12,172 bases of DNA from Stephanodiscus triporus. Taxonomy: Eukaryota > Bacillariophyta > Thalassiosirophyceae > Thalassiosirales > Thalassiosiraceae. Below are positions 1-6,900 of the stretch, one piece after another. A model generated the notes under the pieces. That model ran no database searches and had not been told where the DNA came from. It worked only from the letters and a program-made list of their open reading frames with translations. The translations under genes and the position numbers were made by a program. The stretch spans positions 1 to 12,172 of the forward strand of contig JALLAZ010000774.1 of assembly GCA_036939755.1 (NCBI GenBank). Direction: 5' to 3'. Each line of letters opens with the position of its first letter. Positions within the stretch are counted from its first letter, which is position 1.

Positions 1-153
1 TTAGACAAATTTGTTACCAAATAATACTAGGTTCTCCGAAAACATCAAACTTGACTTCCCTACCCTACCGACCAGGGCCGTGTGCGAGCGAAGCCAGACG
101 ATGTCAAGCCTGCCGTGGGCAAAAACGCACCCCATCGCGTCCCCCTCGCCGAA

Positions 154-194
154 GGAGAGAGAGAGAAAAAAAATCCAGAAGAGAGAGAGAACGA
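154..194 (+). repeat. GA-rich leader tract upstream of first gene
   Basis: An almost pure purine stretch of GA dinucleotides with A-runs lies directly before the ATG triplet at 197. It looks like a 5' untranslated leader rather than coding sequence, although the reading frame is open back to position 11. Translating it would put a charged Lys/Arg/Glu stretch in front of an otherwise typical signal peptide, which is the reason I place the start after it. Confidence 0.5.
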
Positions 195-196
195 AA

Positions 197-1141
197 ATGA
201 TGATGGTCGCACCGCTCCGCCTCCCCCCGTTGTTGCTCGTCGCGGCGGCCGCCTCCTCGCTTTTGCCGCTCGTCGTCGTCGTCGGGGGCGATCGTCCGTG
301 CCTGACATTCGTCCCCCCCAACCATCATCCTCGTCGTCGTCCCACCGCGTCGTCGTCTTCGTCGTCGTCTCGCCCCTCGTCCCCATTTCGACGTCGTCAA
401 AATGATGGAATATCTTCCGCGACCGTCGCCGTCGCCGACAATCGTCGCCTCGTCGCCGCGACGACATCGTCGGCCGCATCGAGCACGACCCTGTACAACG
501 GCATAATCATCGACGTGCCGGACAATTTCTTCACGTCGGCATTCTTCTCCATAGGGCTGTTCTACTCCCTCGGGAAGGCCTACAATCGATACCTGCTCGA
601 GGAGATCGCGTTCGAACGGCGTAAGTTCGAATCGAGGGAGCGCATGCTCGACGACGCGCGGGAGGATGGCGGCGGCGGTGGCGGCGCCGTGGTGACGGAA
701 TTGGATCTAAGGAGGATGGAGAGCGCGAAATGGCTGAGCGTTTACGGACGAAAGTATCGCGGGAGTGGGGGGGGAACCGCGACGACGACGGAGGAGGAGG
801 AGTACGACGATGGGAGGAGGAGGACGAGGAGGGGGAGGGGTAGCACGGGATTGTTGGATCGCGACGAGGACGACGACGACGAGGACGGACGACCGACGAC
901 GTCGATGATGTCCGACGACGAGATACGCGACTTCGAAACGACCTACGGGGTCGAGTACGACCCTTACTACGACGAGCCGTACGCCGTCGACGAATTGCCA
1001 TCGGGGAAATACAAGGTCGACAAGAGTTACGGCGACAGGAGGTACGAGAATGGAGAGATCTTTTACAAGGACGGAGACGTATATTACAGGCAGGGTAGTC
1101 GTCCCCGCCAGAAGAAATTCTGGGACCTGAACGCCTCGTGA
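197..1141 (+). CDS. Unrecognised protein with putative plastid bipartite presequence and one membrane segment
   Basis: 314 residues, single exon. I chose the ATG at 197 (first of three consecutive ATGs, with A at -3) because it places a classic signal peptide at the very N-terminus: MMMVAPLRLPPLLLV followed by Ala/Val-rich hydrophobics to about residue 30. Directly after comes CLTFVPP, resembling the diatom ASAFAP-type plastid cleavage motif with its key Phe, then a Ser/Pro/Arg-rich, acid-poor stretch (about 38-62) like a transit peptide. A hydrophobic segment rich in Phe (about residues 109-128, NFFTSAFFSIGLFYSLG) could span a membrane and is followed by a charged helix. Residues 160-235 are low complexity (Gly, Glu, Asp, Arg from triplet repeats). 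The last 80 residues are ordered-looking and Tyr/Asp-rich, with KYKVDKSYGDRRYENGEIFY and a C-terminal KKFWDL. I recognise no named family. Plastid targeting is inference from the presequence. The alternative in-frame ATG at 11 would add 62 residues and bury the signal peptide. Confidence 0.8.
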   Translation: MMMVAPLRLPPLLLVAAAASSLLPLVVVVGGDRPCLTFVPPNHHPRRRPTASSSSSSSRPSSPFRRRQNDGISSATVAVADNRRLVAATTSSAASSTTLYNGIIIDVPDNFFTSAFFSIGLFYSLGKAYNRYLLEEIAFERRKFESRERMLDDAREDGGGGGGAVVTELDLRRMESAKWLSVYGRKYRGSGGGTATTTEEEEYDDGRRRTRRGRGSTGLLDRDEDDDDEDGRPTTSMMSDDEIRDFETTYGVEYDPYYDEPYAVDELPSGKYKVDKSYGDRRYENGEIFYKDGDVYYRQGSRPRQKKFWDLNAS

Positions 1142-1142
1142 T

Positions 1143-1204
1143 GATGATTTATGACGATTGATGATTTATGACGATTGATGGTTGATGGTTGATGGTTGAT
1201 GGTT
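1143..1204. repeat. Nested short tandem repeats just after the stop codon
   Basis: Two perfect 17-bp copies (GATGATTTATGACGATT, 1143-1159 and 1160-1176) run directly into four perfect 7-bp copies of GATGGTT (1177-1204). They begin one base after the TGA of the upstream gene, so they lie in its 3' untranslated region. The two units share the GATGRTT core, suggesting stepwise slippage. Confidence 0.9.
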
Positions 1205-1492
1205 GTAGAGGGCATTTTCTTTCTTTTGCGTGCGGGAGCTATCCGATGGGGGGTTTGTCATGTGTCGAACTGATCCATGCTCGGCATATACTTACGTCGG
1301 ATGGGCCCGTATGGCTTTGGGGCTTCACACGCGAATGAAAAGTAGGTATTTGTGATCGATTGGTAATACATTACAACATTTACAAGGAATTCCAAGGGTC
1401 GATTCTATTTATTTCTTGATGTTGCGCCCTGTCTCTTTTCTACGAAAAAGCGTCAGCGGAATGTCATATTCATCTCCATTCTGCTGTCATGT
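1205..1492. other. Intergenic region, no gene seen
   Basis: With the repeat block before it, this forms a gene-free interval of about 350 bp between the first gene and the 3' end of the leucine-rich-repeat remnant on the opposite strand. It is of ordinary base composition. I found no convincing ORF, tRNA or other RNA. It presumably holds the 3' ends of both convergent units. Confidence 0.5.
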
Positions 1493-2108
1493 TCAGTCAT
1501 ATCTTTTCCTCTTCGTATCAGACTTAGCACGACGATAATAGGAGAATAGTGCGGGCATATTCCACCATCTCATCGTTGCATACATCCTATTCAAAGAATA
1601 AATATAGGTCATCGACCTAACCTGAAAGAATTCCAACACCTTCATCGACCTCACCTGAAAGAATTCCAACACCTCAGGCATGAGTTCCGCAGGCACATCT
1701 GCGAGATATTTAAGCATAGCCTCCTCAGTAGCGCCTTCACACCCGTGGATGTGAAATTATTCCTTTCTAGATCTAATCGAATCAGTTTTGTGTTCCTCTT
1801 TAGCGCGCTAGAAAGCAAGATTGCATCATTGTCATTCAAGCTGTTGTTATCCATGAGAATGCTCCCAATGGGTGGATCGCCCTCGAGATACTGTGCAATA
1901 TGTATAGCGCCCAAAGAATCAATAGTGTTGTGGCCGAGAGATATATTTCCGACATTAGATTGCAGTATAACTGAGAGGATATCTGGAGTACTCCCAAGAG
2001 TACGCCCTTGTAGAAATTAAATTAAAACCTTCCCACGTCAATCACCTCTTCGTCTCCGCTAATAAGGGTGTGATGGCCGTCATCGCTGACGCTTCTATCG
2101 TCATCCAT
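1493..2108 (-). pseudogene. Broken leucine-rich-repeat (RNI-like) protein gene, diatom multigene-family type
   Basis: On the minus strand an ATG at 2108 opens a 28-codon acidic leader (MDDDRSVSDDGHH...) that ends at TAA. A second, ATG-less frame from about 2016 to 1651 encodes leucine-rich repeats of the ribonuclease-inhibitor type, with NISLGHNTIDSLGA, SILMDNNSLNDNDA and LIRLDLERNNFTSTG spaced about 28 residues apart, as in cytosolic LRR proteins. Near 1725-1745 the sense switches to a third frame, which reads EEAMLKYLADVPAELMPEVL and ends WWNMPALFSYYRRAKSDTKRKR before TGA at 1493. From memory of diatom LRR proteins, this tail resembles their usual C-terminus, but the stretch normally between the repeats and tail seems missing. 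A 33-bp duplication lies inside it. Two frame breaks plus apparent loss of internal sequence favour a pseudogene. A short spliced gene is less likely because the gaps are too small for introns of the size seen elsewhere here. Confidence 0.65.
1609..1674 (-). repeat. 33-bp tandem duplication inside the LRR remnant
   Basis: Two adjacent 33-bp units (1609-1641 and 1642-1674) differ at one position (A against C). In the minus-strand frame they encode an 11-residue repeat, VLEFFQVRSM(K/T). The near identity indicates a recent duplication. Because 33 is a multiple of three, this event did not break the frame. Confidence 0.95.
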
Positions 2109-2409
2109 TCTTCAAGGTTTATATATTATGAGGTATTAGTTAAAAGGTAACATGGCGACAGTCGAGGGCGATTAAGCTCTGGGTATCGTCTGATGCAAGC
2201 GTCGGAGGCAACAACAACGCACACAAGAAGGGGCGTTGTATCTTGTTATCATCTACTTTGAGTAAAGAGTGGAGTAGATACGATACTCCTTTTTAGCAAG
2301 GGGGCAACAGCGCGCGGCGTATTGTACATATCTACTATTCCGTAATCAAATCAAGCCCGGCATCGCATGATCCGCCCAGCCACACAGCGAGGGTTAGGCC
2401 GGGGATACA
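2109..2409. other. Intergenic region between LRR remnant and tRNA-Sec
   Basis: About 300 bp without a supported gene. A TATATATTA stretch around 2119-2127 lies 11-20 bases upstream of the remnant's ATG on the minus strand and may be its old TATA element. I searched it for a Pol III terminator serving the tRNA gene: there is no run of four or more T on the minus strand until about 2142-2145. Confidence 0.5.
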
Positions 2410-2496
2410 CGTGCGCAAGGTGGAATCGAACCACTGGGCCGCTAGGCCCCCACGGGTTTGAAGCCCGCGCCCACCACCAGGCAGGATCATGCACAC
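2410..2496 (-). tRNA. tRNA-Sec (UCA), selenocysteine tRNA
   Basis: This 87-nt gene encodes the tRNA that reads in-frame UGA as selenocysteine after serylation, phosphorylation by PSTK and conversion by SepSecS. Every hallmark of eukaryotic tRNA-Sec is visible. The acceptor arm has 9 positions: GTGTGCATG at the 5' end against CTTGCGCAC at the 3' end, with one U-U mismatch at the eighth pair, as I recall for human tRNA-Sec. The D arm has 6 bp with a 4-nt loop (CCTGCC TGGT GGTGGG). The 6-bp anticodon stem has loop CTTCAAA, giving anticodon TCA. The long variable arm is GGGCC TAGC GGCCC, and the T arm has a 4-bp stem, GTGG TTCGATT CCAC. The discriminator is G. No intron is needed and CCA is not encoded. 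The internal B box GGTTCGATTCC is canonical; an ordinary A box is not evident, as in other tRNA-Sec genes. The arms match too completely for a tRNA-Ser or a decayed copy. Confidence 0.96.
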
Positions 2497-2532
2497 CTGA
2501 ATATTTGGGCAATGACGGGAGACAAGGAAGGT

Positions 2533-2590
2533 GGGGGTGGGGGTGGGGAAGGGGGGGAGAAGGAGAATTAGGGGGGTGGGATGGGAAGGG
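2533..2590 (+). repeat. Two G-quadruplex-capable tracts upstream of tRNA-Sec
   Basis: The plus strand carries two sets of four G-runs separated by 1-2 bases: G5-T-G5-T-G4-AA-G7 (2533-2557) and G6-T-G3-AT-G3-AA-G3 (2571-2590). Both fit the G3+N1-7 pattern. On the strand that carries the tRNA gene the region reads as a C-rich tract 37-94 bases before the tRNA's 5' end. Confidence 0.75.
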
Positions 2591-2761
2591 CGACAACGAG
2601 CCCGATGGGGATGGCCAAAAAACCTGCGCGCGAGAAATGATGGGGAAAAAGGGGCGATCACGTCCATGGTAAGGACTTAAAGCGCACTGGCCAGGCTAGG
2701 GGAGGGGGGGTTAGTGAACCTCGTTTAACGCATTAAAGGAGAATATAATGTTCTACAAGGA
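2591..2761. other. Remainder of the spacer between tRNA-Sec and RPS19
   Basis: Together with the G-rich tracts on either side this forms a 305-bp gene-free stretch. It must contain the 3' untranslated region of the ribosomal protein gene (minus strand) and any external promoter of the tRNA gene. I see no ORF with family resemblance; the 80-110 codon frames here lack protein-like character. Confidence 0.45.
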
Positions 2762-2791
2762 GGGGAGGGAGGGAGGGAGGGCGGGGCGGGG
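2762..2791 (+). repeat. G-run array immediately 3' of the RPS19 stop codon
   Basis: Seven G-runs of 3-4 bases are separated by single bases (GGGGAGGGAGGGAGGGAGGG then CGGGGCGGGG). The array starts 10 bases beyond the RPS19 stop. In RPS19 mRNA sense it is a CCCT/CCCG pyrimidine tract in the 3' untranslated region; on the opposite DNA strand it is a strong G-quadruplex candidate. Confidence 0.75.
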
Positions 2792-2801
2792 ACGATCTCC
2801 T

Positions 2802-3254
2802 TCAATCCTCCTCCTCCTGGTTGTGGAATACGCTCATGGCGATGCGATCCAAGTCCTGCTGTCCGACCCTGGTCATCCTCCTGCCGCCGCCCTCGCACTT
2901 CTCGGTGACCTTCATCTCCTCGAGCTGCAGGAGTACGCTTCGTATGATGCCGGCGTTCGCCCTGCGGAAGTGCTCGGTCCTCGTGCCCCTGCGCTCGTTG
3001 CCGCCGTACCACTTCCGTAGCTGCCCGACGCCCACGCCGGGACGTAGGTACACCTTCCGCGCGATGGACGCGGCGCGGACGTAGTACCAGTCCTCACCGT
3101 AGGGAGCGAGCTCGTTCGCGACGGACGTCTTGACGAGGTCGGCCCACGTGGGCAGCTCGAACTTGTCGGAATTCTTCAGGTGCTCGGCGTAGGACTTGAT
3201 GAAGGCCTTCGCGGGGACGTCGCGGACGCATATTCCTCTGGTTTCCTCGGCCAT
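2802..3254 (-). CDS. RPS19: 40S ribosomal protein S19 (eS19)
   Basis: 150 residues, one exon. eS19 is a eukaryotic/archaeal component of the small ribosomal subunit head and is needed for 18S rRNA 3' processing and 40S maturation. The family's winged-helix fold is covered from end to end. Recognisable blocks in order are RDVPAKAFIKSYAEHLKNS (N-terminal helix), ELPTWADLVKTSVANELAPY, the signature DWYYVRAASIARKVYLRPG (about 55-73), GVGQLRKWYGGNERRG (about 75-90), HFRRANAGIIRSVLLQLE and the C-terminal GGGRRMTRVGQQDLDRIA. Length is close to yeast and human proteins (144-145). The ATG at 3254 gives the expected N-terminus. The EEED tail ends at TGA 2802. It is intact, intronless in this interval, and oriented like the tRNA-Sec gene 305 bp downstream. 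Confidence 0.97.
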   Translation of the reverse strand: MAEETRGICVRDVPAKAFIKSYAEHLKNSDKFELPTWADLVKTSVANELAPYGEDWYYVRAASIARKVYLRPGVGVGQLRKWYGGNERRGTRTEHFRRANAGIIRSVLLQLEEMKVTEKCEGGGRRMTRVGQQDLDRIAMSVFHNQEEED

Positions 3255-3902
3255 GGTTGGATGCGATGTGTGATATTATTATTATTATTATTTTTTGTTT
3301 TCGTTGGGGAGAGAGAAGTGTGAGGATGGGAGATGGCATGGATATTGGAGAGCAGCGCAGGGAGAATCGTCTGTCTTCGCTCGAAAGTGATGGCGATAAC
3401 AATTACGTATGTGGGTTTCAATCGCCAATAGTAAGGCCGGTAAGGGGATAATACAAAATACAGATTCGAAATCAAAATAACTGTTCAGGGTTTGAGAGAA
3501 AATTAATCTCTATCTTGGGAATTCGTAATGGCTCGATTCTGTCACAAAGAAGTATCAATAGAAAACCTTAACAGCTTGTGAAACAAGCAGTTCCATTGAT
3601 TCTACGTAGTGGGAATTAGTAAGACAGAAGATTTTCTCACAAACGCGACGATGTCAGAGAAAGAATCGCAAAAACCATCTTGCCGCCGACATGTCGGGTC
3701 GGATAATAAAGTGAGCGAGAGATGGAATCCACTAAACTGTCTCTCCAAAACTCTCTCTCCATGGTATGGTAAAGACGAGGAGGCGACAACAATTCGCCGC
3801 GATTCGGAGAGACGGGATACCGCCCTAGAGCGAAACGAAACGACATCGAGGCGCGGTGAAAAAAAAAGCACACACACACACACAAAGGGGAGCGTATAAG
3901 TA
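3255..3902. other. Divergent promoter region between RPS19 and the 1045-residue gene
   Basis: This 648-bp AT-richer spacer holds both 5' ends. It contains an (ATT)6 microsatellite at 3275-3292 in the RPS19 leader, a short perfect-loop hairpin at 3570-3592, a run of nine A (3859-3867) followed by (CA)8 (3869-3884) just before the plus-strand start, and GTATAAG at 3894-3900. No gene or RNA is recognisable, and which of these elements are regulatory cannot be told from sequence alone. Confidence 0.5.
3570..3592. repeat. Short inverted repeat (hairpin)
   Basis: AACAGCTTGT is followed by GAA and then ACAAGCAGTT: 10-base arms with one internal A-A mismatch and a three-base loop. It lies 316 bp upstream of the RPS19 start and 311 bp upstream of the plus-strand gene, about the middle of the divergent spacer. 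Confidence 0.7.
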
Positions 3903-6900
3903 ATGCGGACGCAAGTACGAAACGGCGGAGGAGGATACGCGGCGGGCGCGGCAGGAGTCGGCCGCGCGGCAGAACCCTCGATGATCATCGCGACGACGAC
4001 CGCGGAGGACGAGAGGACGCGTCGTCGTCCCCCCCGCCGCCGCCACGACGACGACGGAGCCGTCCTCGCCAACAACGGCGGCGGGAGCGGCGGCGGCGTC
4101 GCCTCCTCCGCCGAGGCCAACCTCGCGACGATCGCCGCCTCCGTCGCGGCCGCGGTCGAGAGGAGCAACGCCGCCGCGTCGGCGGTGCTCGTTAACAGGA
4201 GGGGGGGGGCGTACGTAGTCGCGACGACGACGCTGACGACGACGAAGGTTCCGGCGGGAGAGGACGACGACGACGAGGACGACGACGATGACGACGAGGA
4301 CGGCGAGAATCGATGCGCGAATCTCGAGTGGGACCCCGTCGCCCGCCGTCGCGCGTTAGTCGGCCGCGGCGGCGAGGGCAAGGCCTCGACCGTCGGCCCT
4401 ATCGTCGGCGCGAGGAAGGGGGGGGCCTCGTTCCCGTCGTCGTCGTCGTCGTCGTCGGGGGGCGGTAGTTCCACCACCACGCTTAAGAGTGCGAAGAGGA
4501 CCGTCGTTTTGCCGTCGACTTCGTCGTCGCGGCAGCCGTCGAGGAGTCCCCTCGATACGAGGCATATCAACGCGTCGTCGTCGTCTTCGTCGTCGTCGTC
4601 TTCGTCGTCGTCGTCTTCGTCGCCGCTGACGAGCCGAACGACGCCGTCCTCGCTCGTCGCGCAGCGTCGGCTGCATCAGCGTTCGGCCATATTCAGGACG
4701 ATGACGGATCGCGATCCTCCTCCTCCGTCGAGGCCGTCGGCGGCGGCGGGGGCGGCGGCAGCGGCGGCGGCTGCTGCCGTCGGCGGGAGCGGCGCGGCGC
4801 CGGAGGAGGAGGGCAAGAGGGAGACGTCGTCGTCGTCGTCGTCGTCGTCCGTGCTGATGCTTTCGGAGAAGTTCCGACTCGGGACTACTACCGTCGGAGC
4901 CGCCATCGAGGCGGAGAAGGACAGGACGCCGGCGTCGGAATCGAGGGGGAGGGGGGGGAGGGGGGGGGGCGTCGTCGTCGTCCCGCCCGCCGCCGCCGAG
5001 GAGGAGGAGGATGCCGGCCGCGAGGGGACGGCGGGAAGAACGACAACGCGCGCGGCGGGGGGCGACGTCGTCGTCGTTGAGGAGGACGACGATCGTCGTC
5101 GTCGGCGGCGAACACCGGCCAGATCCGACGCGAGGTACCTAGCGGCGATATCGCGGACGACGAAGAAGGGTGCCGTCCCGTCCTCCGTCGAGAAGTCGTC
5201 GTCGCTTCCTCCCGACGCCGATCTTCCCCCCGTGAAGGGAACCGTCGTGCCTCCGAGGAAGGAGGAGGAGGAGGAGGACGAGGAGGAGGACGATCGCGCC
5301 GAGGGCGACGGAGCGCCGAGCGGAGAAGGGAACGCCGCCGACGGGCGGGGGGCGGACGCGAGCGCGGGGGGAGGAGAAACGACGAGGGGGGACGCCTCTC
5401 CCTCTCGGTCGGACTTCGCCACCAGGATGGCGTGGGCGAGGAAGTTGGAGAAGCAGAAGATGAAGGTCGAGTCCGTCAGGAAGGCGATGTCCACGGCGAG
5501 TAAAGCGGACAACCACATCGCCGCCACCGCGAGGAAGAGTGAGGGGGACGGCGTAGCTCCTTCTTTCGGGGCCCGCGCCGCCGCGGGGGATGGGGACGGC
5601 GACCGTGCGGTGCGGACGAAGGAAGGATGTGATGTCGGTCCTCCGTGCAAGGTTGACGACATAACCATGGATAATGAACTCGATGGGCCACCGTCCAAGT
5701 TTAAGGATTATGCCAATGAGCTCTCTTCTCCACCGCTCGATAAGAGGAATCAGCTATACGAGAAGTACGAGAAGAGAAGACAGTGGAACAATGGGGCGTC
5801 CAAGAAGCGTGCCTCCTGGGAGAAGTATGAGGATGCTACTGTCCCGGTTATATGTACGCAATCGAAGGATCAAACGACACCAGCGCCCGCATTGAACTAT
5901 GGAACAATCAAGGACGCATACAGGAATTTCTATACCAAGGATGTCCATCCCGAGGAAGTTGACATGGATGAGCCAATGTCGTTGGAATCTAACCAGAGTG
6001 GTGAAGCTGGTGAAACAACTATCTTATCGTCAACCCCCAGACTACAAGTACAAGAGGAACCAGAGGATAGAACGACTAAGATATCATTGTCAAGTGTGTT
6101 ATCAATGTCAAGCCTAATAGCCCAAGGCAAAGAGGAAGGAACAACTTTGGTATCAATGCCAGGTCAACTTGTCCATGACAAACCAGAGGAAACGGGATTT
6201 TCTCAGCCAGTAGGGTGGTTTGGCTCTGCAGAGGATGTGTTTACAGCGTTCAAGTCGCAGTGTTTGGAAAGTCCAACCGATGTGGACAAACATGACATTA
6301 CAAATACCTTTGGATCCACCTCCAATGACGAGGAGGAAATGGTCGCTTTTGCTACCAGTGCATTCGACTCAGACGTCTTTTGTGAGATCGAAGAAAGTAC
6401 ACTCGAAAACAAGGAGCAGGAAGAAGATGTTGAGAATAGCGTTAATGCGACTATTTCATTCGACTCAGACGTCATTTGTGAGATAAAAGAGAGTACACTC
6501 GAAAGCAAGGAGCAGGAAAAAGATGCCGAGAATAGCGATGTGGAACCAAAGGCGGAGTGTATGGACGAGTGTCATGAATTTGTGAGTGAGAGAAAGGTCA
6601 ATGAATGTTGCGGAGGGAGTGCAGATGATTTTCAGGATGAAGACCCCCATGAACTATCGGATGCCAAGGATGATGGTGTTGCCATTAGGGTCAAGTCATT
6701 TCAGGCTGGGCTTACCGGTGAACAGCAGATACTTTTGTCCGATATGATTGCAGATTATGAGGCAAAGATCGCGTCCAAGAAATCAGAAGTTGAATCGTTG
6801 AAAGGCGAAATGACGATGCAACACATGCAGATCCAGTCGCTTTTGGGCAAGGAACAAGAAAGGGCGGCTGAGTCTGACGATTTAATCAGATGCTTGCACA

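Noticed and set aside
11..196. In-frame N-terminal extension of the first gene from ATG 11
   Set aside because: It would place 62 charged, GA-repeat-derived residues before a textbook signal peptide; the ATG at 197 is more plausible.
2335..2672. 80-110 codon ORFs overlapping the tRNA-Sec gene on both strands
   Set aside because: They run through a structural RNA gene and G-run arrays and have no protein-like pattern.
3602..5698. Long minus-strand ORFs of 322 and 340 codons opposite the 1045-residue gene
   Set aside because: They consist almost only of poly-Ser, Ala, Pro and Asp from the antisense of triplet repeats, and neither extends into the ordinary-GC part, whereas the plus-strand frame does. 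I take them as stop-free shadows.
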